A DNA stretch of 45,356 nt from DATJGR01 sp035494855. GTDB taxonomy: Bacteria > Pseudomonadota > Gammaproteobacteria > Pseudomonadales > Azotimanducaceae. A program made the translations under genes and the position numbers. The notes under the pieces were generated by a model that worked only from the letters and a program-made list of their open reading frames with translations, did no database searches and was not told where the DNA came from. Within the stretch, counting starts at the first letter, position 1, and each line of letters opens with the position of its first letter. Where the stretch lies: assembly GCA_035494855.1 (NCBI GenBank), contig DATJGR010000197.1, positions 1-45,356 on the forward strand. Reading direction: 5' to 3'. Below, in pieces: positions 32,901 to 41,018 of this stretch.

Positions 32901-33200
32901 ATGACTGCGTCGCGTTCGCTCCCGATTCTGCTGGCACTGACCCTGCTGTTTGCACAGCAGGCGGCGCAAGCGCATGCGCTGTCGCACCTCGATCCCGGCT
33001 CAATGAAGGAAAGCATCCCGCACACGACTCTGTGCGCGAAATGCTCGACACTCGGACAACTGTCGTCGTTCGTCCCGTCGACGGCTTCGCACGCGTTCGA
33101 AGCACCTATATCGATTGGATTGTGGACCGTCGTCGATTCCGATTCGGTTCGTCGGACCACGACGGTATTTCAGTCCCGCGCCCCTCCGTCCATCGCCTGA
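32901..33200 (+). CDS. Small exported His/Cys protein
   Basis: Protein of 99 residues with a hydrophobic signal peptide (LPILLALTLLFAQQAAQA, cleavage before H25). The mature part begins with a metal-ligand-rich stretch: H25, H29, H41 and the pair C45-x-x-C48. The remainder has a VDSDSVRR segment and little predicted structure. Similar small secreted His/Cys proteins (DUF2946-like) accompany metal-uptake or copper genes in many proteobacteria. Here it heads a cluster with an outer-membrane protein and metal ABC components. The function is inferred from context only. Confidence 0.65.
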   Translation: MTASRSLPILLALTLLFAQQAAQAHALSHLDPGSMKESIPHTTLCAKCSTLGQLSSFVPSTASHAFEAPISIGLWTVVDSDSVRRTTTVFQSRAPPSIA

Positions 33201-33266
33201 ATTCTTCTTGGGTTCGCACGGTGCTCCGCGTCGTGCGTCGCGAATTCCTGCTGAGGACGAGATTCC

Positions 33267-34667
33267 ATGCATGCGAGAGTATTCGTCGCGGGCCTGACGG
33301 TCGCCGCGACTGCGTGCGCGCCGTTGGCGAATGCCGCGACCGATTCCGAAATCCAACAACTACGCGACGAGCTGACTGCGTTACGCAGCGACTACGCGGC
33401 ACGCATCGGCGCACTCGAAACGCGCTTGGCGGCTGTACAAACAACCGTCGAACAGTCTGCGCCGGTGGAACCTGCGCCGTTCGTGCAACCGCCTCTGGCG
33501 ACGGCGAGTTCGGGGAGCTCGGGCAACGAATTCAACCCTGCTGCGTCGCTGATCCTCACCGGCACCTACGGCCAGCAATCGGAGGATCCGGCCAATTACC
33601 AGATCGGCGGCTTCATTCCGACCAACGGCGACGTGGGGCCGCCGGGCCGCAGCTTCCAGCTGGGCGAATCCGAACTGACGCTGGCGGCAAACATCGATCC
33701 GTATTTTTCCGGCTATTTCGTCGGCGCGTTCGAGGGCGACAACGGTACTTCAGTCGAAGAGGCCTTCGTGAGTCACGTCGGTCTGGTTCCGGGAGCGACG
33801 ATCAAGTTCGGACGCTTTCTGTCCGACTTCGGCTACCTCAACGAGATTCACGCGCACGCCTGGGACTTCGTCGATGCACCGCTCGCGCTGCAGGCGTTCT
33901 TCGGCGGCCAGTTGAAGCAGGACGGCCTGCAGGCTCGATGGGTTGCGCCAACATCGCTGCTGATCGAAGTCGGTGTGGAGTTCGGTCTCGGCGATCAGTT
34001 CCCCGGCACCGATCGCGACAAGAACGACTTCAACTCGATGATGGCGTTCGCGCACCTCGGTGGCGACGTTGGGTTCAGTCACAGCTATCTGCTCGGCGCC
34101 ACTCTGTACCGGTCGAAGGCGACGGACCGAACCTATCAGGATCTCGACCAGTTCGGCGCGCCGGTAACCGATGCGTTCACCGGCGACACCGACATGTGGG
34201 GACTCGACTTCGTCTGGAAGTGGGCGCCTGACGGCAATTCGGTGGAGCGCAACTTCAAACTGCAGGCCGAGTACTTCCATCGCAACGAGAACGGGTCGCT
34301 CACGTTCGATCAGGACGGACCTGGAGACGCGACCGGCAACTACAACTCCGACCAGAGCGGCTGGTACGCACAGGCAGTGTATCAATTCATGCCGCGCTGG
34401 CGCTTCGGCGCGCGTTACGACCGACTCGATTCGGGCAGTACCGACATAGGCCTCGTTCGAAGCGGGCTGTTGCCGAGCACTGCGTTTCCGATCCTCGCTG
34501 ACCACGATCCGCGCCGCACGACGACGATGGTCGATTTTTCGCCATCCGAGTTCTCGCGCTTGCGCGTGCAGTACGCATGGGATCAGGCGCGCTTCACCGA
34601 TACCGACGACGAGCTGTCGCTGCAATACATCATGAGTCTCGGCGCACACGGTGCGCACAAGTTCTGA
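33267..34667 (+). CDS. Outer-membrane beta-barrel protein of a metal-uptake cluster
   Basis: Protein of 466 residues. A signal peptide (VFVAGLTVAATACAPLANA) is followed by a short coiled coil with heptads (EIQQLRDELTALRSDYAAR, residues 27-60), then a Pro/Ser linker. The rest is a beta-barrel of alternating polar/hydrophobic strands rich in aromatic residues, ending in a C-terminal Phe as outer-membrane proteins do. An N-terminal coiled coil plus barrel resembles trimeric porins. It is not TonB-dependent, since no plug or TonB box is visible. The following binding protein and permease suggest it lets metal or metal-ligand complexes pass the outer membrane. The substrate is unknown. Confidence 0.75.
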   Translation: MHARVFVAGLTVAATACAPLANAATDSEIQQLRDELTALRSDYAARIGALETRLAAVQTTVEQSAPVEPAPFVQPPLATASSGSSGNEFNPAASLILTGTYGQQSEDPANYQIGGFIPTNGDVGPPGRSFQLGESELTLAANIDPYFSGYFVGAFEGDNGTSVEEAFVSHVGLVPGATIKFGRFLSDFGYLNEIHAHAWDFVDAPLALQAFFGGQLKQDGLQARWVAPTSLLIEVGVEFGLGDQFPGTDRDKNDFNSMMAFAHLGGDVGFSHSYLLGATLYRSKATDRTYQDLDQFGAPVTDAFTGDTDMWGLDFVWKWAPDGNSVERNFKLQAEYFHRNENGSLTFDQDGPGDATGNYNSDQSGWYAQAVYQFMPRWRFGARYDRLDSGSTDIGLVRSGLLPSTAFPILADHDPRRTTTMVDFSPSEFSRLRVQYAWDQARFTDTDDELSLQYIMSLGAHGAHKF

Positions 34668-34694
34668 TCCACAGTCCACGACGAGGTGATTCGC

Positions 34695-35600
34695 ATGGTT
34701 CGTTTTCGATGTCTCGCCGGACTGCTGGTCGCGCTGTTCGCGTCCGCACCGGCTCAGGCCGCCCTGAGCGTATTCGCCTGTCTGCCGGAGTGGGCGTCGC
34801 TCGCGCAGGAACTGGGGGGCGACAAAGTGTCGGTCTACCAGGCGTCGAGTCCGTTGCAGGACCCACACCGCATCGAGGCACGGCCGAGTCTCGTCGCGCA
34901 CATGCGCAGCGCCGACCTCGTGATCTGCACCGGCGCGGAACTCGAGACCGGTTGGTTGCCCGTGCTGATGCAGACCGCAGGCAACCGCAACGTACAACCC
35001 GGAACGCCGGGCTACATCGCGGCGGCGGATTACATCGAACGTCTGGAAGTCCCGACACGCCTCGACCGCGCGGAAGGCGACATCCATCCGAGCGGCAATC
35101 CGCACATCCACCTCGACCCACGCAACATCGCGAAGGTCGCAGCCGTCGTCAGCGACCGGTTGGCGAAGCTCGATTCGAAGAACGCGGCATTCTATGCGGC
35201 GCGCGGCGACGACTTTGAGACGCGTTGGGGGGCAGCGATTGCGAAATGGGAGCAGCAGTCCGCGCCGCTCAAAGGCATGCGGCTCGTGCCTTATCACAAA
35301 GACAGCGTCTATCTGATCCACTGGCTCGGCATGGTCGAGGTGATGGACATCGAGCCGAAGCCGGGCATTCCTCCGAGCGCCGGGTATCTGGCCGAACTCG
35401 TCGACAAGATTCAGCGCAACGGCGCGGATGCGATCACGCGCAGCATGTACACCGACCCGAAGGCCGCGCAGTGGCTCTCCGAACACACACACGTGCCGCT
35501 CGTCGATCTGCCGTACACGGTTGGCGGCACGCCTGGAGCGAACGATCTGTTCGGGCTGTTCGACGACATCATCGCCCGCCTCGAAAAAGTGAGGAAATGA
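34695..35600 (+). CDS. Metal ABC transporter substrate-binding protein, ZnuA/MntA type
   Basis: Protein of 301 residues with a signal peptide (cleavage near AQA, residue 22). It is a cluster A-I binding protein: QDPHRIEARPS with H58, NPHIHLDPRN with H137/H139, VPYHKDSVYLIHWLG with H201, and a C-terminal Asp region (GANDLFGLFD). These are the usual ligand positions for Zn or Mn. The His-rich loop of many ZnuA proteins is absent apart from isolated histidines. The ATG at 34695 has GAGGTGA upstream; a GTG at 34686 is in frame. It precedes the permease by one base. Confidence 0.88.
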   Translation: MVRFRCLAGLLVALFASAPAQAALSVFACLPEWASLAQELGGDKVSVYQASSPLQDPHRIEARPSLVAHMRSADLVICTGAELETGWLPVLMQTAGNRNVQPGTPGYIAAADYIERLEVPTRLDRAEGDIHPSGNPHIHLDPRNIAKVAAVVSDRLAKLDSKNAAFYAARGDDFETRWGAAIAKWEQQSAPLKGMRLVPYHKDSVYLIHWLGMVEVMDIEPKPGIPPSAGYLAELVDKIQRNGADAITRSMYTDPKAAQWLSEHTHVPLVDLPYTVGGTPGANDLFGLFDDIIARLEKVRK

Positions 35601-35601
35601 C

Positions 35602-36393
35602 GTGCAAGCAATCGAATTCGGCATCCTGATCCCCGCGCTGCTGGCAGGTCTGCTCGTCACCGCCACTCACGTGCCGCTCGGGATCCAGGTGTTGCGGCGA
35701 GGCATTGTATTCATCGACATCGCCATCGCGCAGATCGCCGGGGTCGGGGTCATCGCGTCGGACTACTTCGGCCTGCCTTCGGGCGGCTATGCAGTGCAGC
35801 TCTCGGCACTGACGGCGGCACTGAGCGGCGCGCTGCTGATGACCTGGACGGAACGCCGCTGGCCGGACATACAGGAAGGCATCATCGGTACCGTATTCGT
35901 GCTCGCGGCGACCGTGCAGGTACTGCTGCTTGCCGGCAACGTTCACGCGGGCGAATACCTGAAGGACCTGCTGGTGGGCCAGATCCTGTGGGTGAATTAC
36001 GCCCAACTGGGCGCCGTCGCCGTTCTGACGGCCGTGGTCCTCGCGGCCTGGTTCGGCGTCGGCCCCCAGCGCCTCGGGCGGATCGGGTTCTATCTGCTGT
36101 TCGGTCTCTCCGTCACCGCGTCGGTGCAGATCGTCGGCGTGTACCTCGTGTTCTCGACGTTGATCGTTCCGGCCCTGGCGACGCGGCGGGCGGTTCGGCA
36201 TCGCACGGCGAAGGCGTACGCGGTCGGGGCCATCGGTTACCTGACGGGGTTGATCGCATCGATGATCACGGATTTGCCGACCGGCGCTTTGACCGTGTGG
36301 ACCACGGCCGTGACGGGAATCGCGTTCGCCGTTGCAGAACGCGGGTCTCAACCCTCGTCGGAACCAGCCCACGAGGCGCGTTCGGCCTCGTAG
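35602..36393 (+). CDS. Metal ABC transporter permease, ZnuB/MntB family
   Basis: Inner-membrane protein of 263 residues with about eight hydrophobic segments. LRRGIVFIDIAIAQIAGVGV is the family signature near the N-terminus, and a LLVGQILWVNYAQL segment and GVYLVFSTLIVPALATRRAVR follow. It starts with GTG directly after the binding-protein gene. The ATP-binding subunit normally encoded with it is not in this window: the next gene is convergent. The partner ATPase must be elsewhere or shared with another transporter. Confidence 0.9.
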   Translation: MQAIEFGILIPALLAGLLVTATHVPLGIQVLRRGIVFIDIAIAQIAGVGVIASDYFGLPSGGYAVQLSALTAALSGALLMTWTERRWPDIQEGIIGTVFVLAATVQVLLLAGNVHAGEYLKDLLVGQILWVNYAQLGAVAVLTAVVLAAWFGVGPQRLGRIGFYLLFGLSVTASVQIVGVYLVFSTLIVPALATRRAVRHRTAKAYAVGAIGYLTGLIASMITDLPTGALTVWTTAVTGIAFAVAERGSQPSSEPAHEARSAS

Positions 36394-36407
36394 ACCGCGC
36401 CGCCAAT

Positions 36408-37187
36408 TCACGGAACTCGAAGCGTTGCAATCAGGCCGTCCAGCAACCACCCGCGCAGCAGCGCCGCCGCGCGCGGCGGAATCTCGTCGGGCGGCAGCCG
36501 GTCGAGCAACGCGTCGCACATCGCGGCGAAATTCGCGCCACCGGCGAGCGTTCGCCAAGCCGAGTGCTCGAGCGGCTCCATCGAGCGGAACACGCACGAC
36601 AGTCCTTGCCGCCAGACCAGGCACGCGACGGTATTGTTCTGCTCGGCAATGTGCGGAGTCGGCTGTTGCGACTTCACCGCGTTCCACACGCCCGCCGTAT
36701 TGAATCGGGTCCGCACGCTCCGCACCGACGGGTGCGCGGTGAACTCCAGCGACGGCCACGCCTCCGGCGGAATCGCCGCCATGTGGTCGACGCCGATCGC
36801 CGCATGATCGGCTGCATCGAACGCTTCGACGAGCGCCCACTCGAACGCGGCCAGCTCCGCCGCGAATGCCCGTTCGGGCATTGAGCCTCGCGATTCGATG
36901 AACGACGGCATCCGCGCGCCGAAGTCGCGCAGCGTGAACGAGGTCGAGGGCCACGCGGTCATGTAGGCCACCGACAACTCTTCGAAGGGGCCGCTTCCAA
37001 GCACCAAGCGCAACACCGGGAAGTCGGCTGACAGCGCGTCGATGAAACGCGTTCGGCACGCGTTAGCGTAGATCTCCATACGCGAATGCGAACTCATTAC
37101 GGATGTGCCCACCACCGCTGCCGCAAGCCGCTCGTCGCCTTCGAGGAGATAGGCTCCGAATTCGCGTTGCAACTCGGAGAGCGTCAC
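36408..37187 (-). CDS. bufC: BufC-type DUF2063 protein, bufferin maturation partner
   Basis: Protein of 259 residues. The N-terminal DUF2063 domain (LQREFGAYLLEGDE, SRMEIYANACRTRFIDALSADFPVL in part) is followed by a less conserved C-terminal domain. In MNIO-RiPP operons this protein pairs with the DUF692 enzyme and is thought to help bind the precursor. The start is GTG, overlapping the bufB stop by four bases (GTGA), which indicates coupled translation. It is convergent with the metal permease gene, 14 bases away, with no terminator seen. Confidence 0.9.
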   Translation of the reverse strand: MTLSELQREFGAYLLEGDERLAAAVVGTSVMSSHSRMEIYANACRTRFIDALSADFPVLRLVLGSGPFEELSVAYMTAWPSTSFTLRDFGARMPSFIESRGSMPERAFAAELAAFEWALVEAFDAADHAAIGVDHMAAIPPEAWPSLEFTAHPSVRSVRTRFNTAGVWNAVKSQQPTPHIAEQNNTVACLVWRQGLSCVFRSMEPLEHSAWRTLAGGANFAAMCDALLDRLPPDEIPPRAAALLRGWLLDGLIATLRVP

Positions 37188-38014
37188 GCCGCTTCCAGAG
37201 CGCGTTGTGCCGTGATCCTCGCCCGATCCAATTCTGCAAGCAGTTCGGCGAACGGCGGCATGTTGTCATCGCGCTCGATCATCGTTGCGACCGAACCAAA
37301 CCGTTGGACCGCGCGCTCATACAGCTGCCACACCGCATCCACGACCGGTTGATCGTGGCTGTCGATGATGTAGTTGCCATGGTCGCGATGCCCGGCAAGG
37401 TGGATCTGCTGCACGCGTTCGCGCGGTATCGACCCGATATAGGTCGATGCATCGAAACCATGATTGACCGAACTGACGTAAACGTTATTGACGTCGAGCA
37501 ACAACCGGCAGTCCGCGGCCTCGGCAACGGTCGTCACGAATTCCCATTCCGTCATCTCGGACTGGCGGTATTCGAGATAGCTCGAAACGTTTTCGAGCAG
37601 GATCTGGCGTCCGAGATAGTCCTGCACGCGTCGCACCCGGTCGGCAACGTGACGCGCCGCGTCGCGGTCGTACGGTAAAGGCATCAAGTCGTGGAAGTTG
37701 TGGCCGTCGATCCGGGTCCAACAGAGGTGATCGGAGATCCACTCGGGTTCGATGCGATCGGCCAGTGCTTTCAGTTGGCGGAGATAATCGAAGTCGAGCG
37801 GATCGACGCTGCCGATCGAAAGCGACACGCCGTGCATGACGACCGGGTAGCACTCGCGCACGCGATCGAGGTAGTGCAGCGGTTTGCCGCCTGGGACGAG
37901 GTAGTTTTCGGAAAGAATCTCGAACCAGTCGACCGCAGGCCGTTCCGCCAGGATCTGTTCGTAATACGCCGTGCGAAGACCCAAACCAAAGCCGAGGCTG
38001 CGCCGCTCACTCAT
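37184..38014 (-). CDS. bufB: MNIO-family (DUF692) bufferin maturase BufB
   Basis: Multinuclear non-heme iron oxygenase of 276 residues, a TIM-barrel enzyme that modifies cysteines of a small precursor peptide. Candidate iron ligands are in order: H61 (VVMHGVSL), D95/H96 (ISDHLCW), E141 (LLENVSSY), D174 and N176 (LLDVNNVY), H205/H209 (IHLAGHRD), H220 (DSHDQP) and E247 (MIERDD). The start at 38014 gives MSERRSLGFGLGLR, typical of the family; upstream codons are open but cross the terminator. In related systems such enzymes convert Cys to oxazolone or thiooxazole groups. The chemistry here is inferred. Confidence 0.94.
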   Translation of the reverse strand: MSERRSLGFGLGLRTAYYEQILAERPAVDWFEILSENYLVPGGKPLHYLDRVRECYPVVMHGVSLSIGSVDPLDFDYLRQLKALADRIEPEWISDHLCWTRIDGHNFHDLMPLPYDRDAARHVADRVRRVQDYLGRQILLENVSSYLEYRQSEMTEWEFVTTVAEAADCRLLLDVNNVYVSSVNHGFDASTYIGSIPRERVQQIHLAGHRDHGNYIIDSHDQPVVDAVWQLYERAVQRFGSVATMIERDDNMPPFAELLAELDRARITAQRALEAA

Positions 38015-38041
38015 CGCGCGTTTGCCCGTGTTGTAGCCCGA

Positions 38042-38071
38042 AAAACGAAGGGCGGCTCGAGGCCGCCCTTC
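38042..38071 (-). terminator. Intrinsic terminator between bufA2 and bufB
   Basis: Perfect 10-bp inverted repeat GAAGGGCGGC/GCCGCCCTTC (38047-38056 with 38062-38071) with a five-base loop. On the transcribed strand it is followed by GTTTTTC. It lies 14 bases after the bufA2 stop and about 30 bases before the bufB start. It should cut most transcripts after the precursor gene and allow limited read-through. Confidence 0.88.
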
Positions 38072-38085
38072 AGCGTAGCAATCGG

Positions 38086-38355
38086 CTAGTTGCCGACTTT
38101 GCCGCCGGCCTTCACGCACTCCTGCGCCGACTTCATGGTCGTGAAGCCCATACCCTGACAGGAGCCCTGACCCTTGCAGGCGTTCTGGTCGGTTTTGCAA
38201 TCATTCTGACCCTTGCAGCTGTTCACGCCGTAACAGTGCACGCCAGTGGCGGTCGCCGATGGAGTCGCCGCATCGGCAGCCGTTGCCGGCATCGTCGCAA
38301 AGAAGCTCGCCGCGGCCATCGCAAACGCAGCGCCGGTCAATTGTCGTCCGTTCAT
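38086..38355 (-). CDS. bufA2: BufA2-type bufferin precursor (periplasmic metallophore RiPP)
   Basis: Exported precursor peptide of 89 residues. A signal peptide runs to about residue 27 (FFATMPATAA). The mature part has six cysteines at 41, 47, 53, 60, 66 and 80, embedded in repeats of Cys-Lys-Gly type (HCYG, SCKG, DCKT, ACKG, SCQG). AQECVKAGG closes it, the pattern of BufA2 peptides. The modified peptide is expected in the periplasm, where related bufferins sequester copper. A strong AAGGAGA ribosome site precedes the ATG. It lies 44 bases after ndvB with no clear promoter of its own, so it may be co-transcribed or use a non-sigma-70 promoter. Confidence 0.92.
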   Translation of the reverse strand: MNGRQLTGAAFAMAAASFFATMPATAADAATPSATATGVHCYGVNSCKGQNDCKTDQNACKGQGSCQGMGFTTMKSAQECVKAGGKVGN

Positions 38356-38399
38356 GTCGTCTTCTCCTTTCGACTGCTTTGTGCCGAGTCAGCCGTGCT

Positions 38400-41018
38400 T
38401 TAGGCTGCCAGATCCATGTCCGGGTTCCGATAGGCCGGGGTCGGCGTGATTTCGGGCGCGAGCACCGGACGGCGTGCCGGTTTGACACACGAACCGATCG
38501 CGACGATCAACGACGCCGCATACGGTACGGCGAGTACCGCCAATGCGATCGCCCAGACCTGCTCCGCCGGGTCATCCACTCGGGTGACCATCACGGTTGC
38601 GATGAACGCGAGCGTGATCGCCACGAGCATCAGCGATTCGGCCGCACTCATCCGCAATGCAGTAGAGAACGGCGCGGAATCTTCACACTTGGGTGTGCGC
38701 ACGAACGGCGTGGACGACGTGACCAGTCCGAACAGTACGCCTCTGCCGACGATGTACGCGAGAGAAAGCCCGGTAATGGCCGACGCGATCGAACCGCGAA
38801 TACCACCGCCGACCTTCACGCGGTGCAGAACGATCGTCTTCACCGTCTTGATGGTGAACAGCGCGAGCGCAGTCGACGAGAGCACCGTCAACGGCACGTC
38901 GAAGTACTTCGGCGCAGCGACCATGAGGCCGGTCCACACCACCGCAAGCACCGAAAAGATCAACGCAAATGCGTCGGCAAACCACGGCAGCCACCCGGCC
39001 ACGAAATGATAGCGCTGCGCGAGCGTCAGCTTGCCTGCGCGGCCGAAGAGCATCGGTCCGTGACGCTTCAGAATCTGCATCGCGCCGTATACCCACCGAT
39101 AGCGCTGGCCCTTGTAGGCAGCGTACGTGTCCGGCATCAGACCGCGGCCCAGCGATTTCGGCGTGTAGTGCGCGACGTAGCCCGCTTCGAACAGGCGCAA
39201 GCCGAGTTCGGTGTCTTCCGTGATGCACCACGGCGCCCAGCCGCCGACTTCCGTCAGCGCGGTACGGCGCACCATGCACATCGTTCCGTGCTGGATGATC
39301 GCGTTGTGCTCGTCGCGTTCCACCATGCCTACATGGAAGAAGCCGCGGTATTCCTCGTAGCAACACTTCTTCAGCAGACTTTCGTCGGCGTCGCGGTAAT
39401 CCTGCGGTGCCTGCACCAGCGCGACCTGCGGATCGCCGAACGCGGGAACCACCGTCTTCAGCCAGTCCGGCGACACCTGGTAGTCGCTGTCGATGACGCC
39501 TATGAAGGTGGCATCCGGATCGGTCAGTTCCAGCGCTTTGTTCAGCGCCCCCGCCTTGAAGCCCTTCATGCCGTCGAAATGGAAGAACCGGAAGCGCGGA
39601 CCCAACGCTCGACAATGCGCCTCTACGGGCCGCCAGTCGGCCTCCGATGCTGTGTTGTTGTCGAGCACGATCACTTCGAAGTCGGAATAGTCGAGACGCG
39701 CCAGCGCGTCGATCGTGCCAATCACCATCTGCGGCGGTTCGTTGTGAATCGGCACGTGGATCGACACGCGCGGCGTACCGCCGAAGTCGACCATCGGCAG
39801 CGACTTGCGCCGCACGCGCCAGAGGCTCAGCGCCCATTCAGCGGTCTCGGTCAACAGCACCACCGCGGTAAACAGTACCGCCGGCATCACCACCAGCGCG
39901 CCGCCAATGGTGCCCCAGTCGACGTACCGCAACGACAGTGCGTCGATGATGAACATGACGCCGGAAACGACGAAGCCGACGATGCCGCCGAGCAACAGAT
40001 AGCCGGCCAACGCGACCGCGGGTATGGATGCCAGCACCGACGCGCCGACGGCGAGAATTCCGAGCGCTGCTGAGGTCGCAAACGTCGGCCACTGCGGGAA
40101 CGACGACAGCCCTCCGGTCAACTCGAACTTCGGCGACCGGTCGGCGTTGAAGAGACCCCAGAACGCACCGACCGCACCTTCCTGCTTCGCCTTCCACGGC
40201 TGGTCGTACGCTTCGATGATGTAGTAGTCGTAGTTGTTCGACGCCGCGAGCTTCAGAAACTTGCGGATGAAGAACGCTTCCATCGAGTCAGACGGCACCG
40301 ACCCTTTCTTGACTCGGCCTTCCGACGGCCAACCCGTTTCGGCGATCACGATCTTTTTGTCCGGGAACGCTTTCTTGATCATCGCGTAGCGGTCGGCGAT
40401 GTAACCCATGCTCTGGTTGGCAGCGATGCCTTCCCAGTACGGCAGCAGGTGGATACCGACGAACGCGCTGCCCTGAGCCAGCGTCGGGTACTTGAGCCAG
40501 ACGCTCCACACGTCGGCAGTACCGACTTCGACGTTCGGGTTCGCGATCGCGTTCCTGACGCGATGCATGTACGCGACGATGTCGCTGGCGGTCAGTTCGC
40601 CGCGCAGCACGGCCTCGTTGCCGACGATGACGCGGTCGATTGTCTCCGGATTGTCACGGATGACTTCGATCGCGCGCGCGAGTTCGGCTTCGTTCAGCAG
40701 GCGGTCGTCGCTCAGCCAGATGCCGAGCGTCACCTTCAGGCCGAACTCTTTGGCGACGTACGGAACTCGATCGAGGCCGCGGGCGACCGAGTAGGTCCGG
40801 ATCCGATTCGTCAGCGTCGACAGCTGTTTCATGTCACCGCGGATGACCGTTTCAGGCACCGGTTCGTCAAAGCTCTTCTTGTCGTACAAACCGCTCGGGT
40901 TGTACGAGATGCCGCCGAGCTTTCCGGACCAGTCCGGTGCAGGCAATGGATGATCGAAAGAAGCCCAGAAGGCTGCGGAACCCAAACACACTACGAGGAG
41001 CGCAATCAGGATTTTCAT
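38400..41018 (-). CDS. ndvB: NdvB-type GH17-GT2 fusion, membrane beta-glucan synthase
   Basis: Protein of 872 residues with two enzymatic parts. The N-terminal part (residues 30-310) is a periplasmic GH17 domain with the acid/base E135 in VGNEAVLRG and the nucleophile E227 in VIAETGWPS. Membrane segments (315-395) lead into a cytoplasmic processive GT2 domain with D510-S-D512, the TED at 600-602 and QRYRW at 638-642, followed by further membrane segments. Pseudomonas NdvB and Bradyrhizobium NdvC share this design; they make cyclic or branched beta-1,3-glucans, and the GH17 part acts as a transglycosylase. The start lacks an obvious ribosome site. Confidence 0.9.
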   Translation of the reverse strand: MKILIALLVVCLGSAAFWASFDHPLPAPDWSGKLGGISYNPSGLYDKKSFDEPVPETVIRGDMKQLSTLTNRIRTYSVARGLDRVPYVAKEFGLKVTLGIWLSDDRLLNEAELARAIEVIRDNPETIDRVIVGNEAVLRGELTASDIVAYMHRVRNAIANPNVEVGTADVWSVWLKYPTLAQGSAFVGIHLLPYWEGIAANQSMGYIADRYAMIKKAFPDKKIVIAETGWPSEGRVKKGSVPSDSMEAFFIRKFLKLAASNNYDYYIIEAYDQPWKAKQEGAVGAFWGLFNADRSPKFELTGGLSSFPQWPTFATSAALGILAVGASVLASIPAVALAGYLLLGGIVGFVVSGVMFIIDALSLRYVDWGTIGGALVVMPAVLFTAVVLLTETAEWALSLWRVRRKSLPMVDFGGTPRVSIHVPIHNEPPQMVIGTIDALARLDYSDFEVIVLDNNTASEADWRPVEAHCRALGPRFRFFHFDGMKGFKAGALNKALELTDPDATFIGVIDSDYQVSPDWLKTVVPAFGDPQVALVQAPQDYRDADESLLKKCCYEEYRGFFHVGMVERDEHNAIIQHGTMCMVRRTALTEVGGWAPWCITEDTELGLRLFEAGYVAHYTPKSLGRGLMPDTYAAYKGQRYRWVYGAMQILKRHGPMLFGRAGKLTLAQRYHFVAGWLPWFADAFALIFSVLAVVWTGLMVAAPKYFDVPLTVLSSTALALFTIKTVKTIVLHRVKVGGGIRGSIASAITGLSLAYIVGRGVLFGLVTSSTPFVRTPKCEDSAPFSTALRMSAAESLMLVAITLAFIATVMVTRVDDPAEQVWAIALAVLAVPYAASLIVAIGSCVKPARRPVLAPEITPTPAYRNPDMDLAA

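Noticed and set aside
33750..35666. 638-codon minus-strand frame opposite the outer-membrane protein and binding protein
   Set aside because: It covers two well-supported plus-strand genes and has no recognisable domain.
38385..38420. Small inverted repeat CAGCC/GGCTG at the ndvB stop as a terminator
   Set aside because: Only five base pairs and no U tract follow. It is too weak to call.
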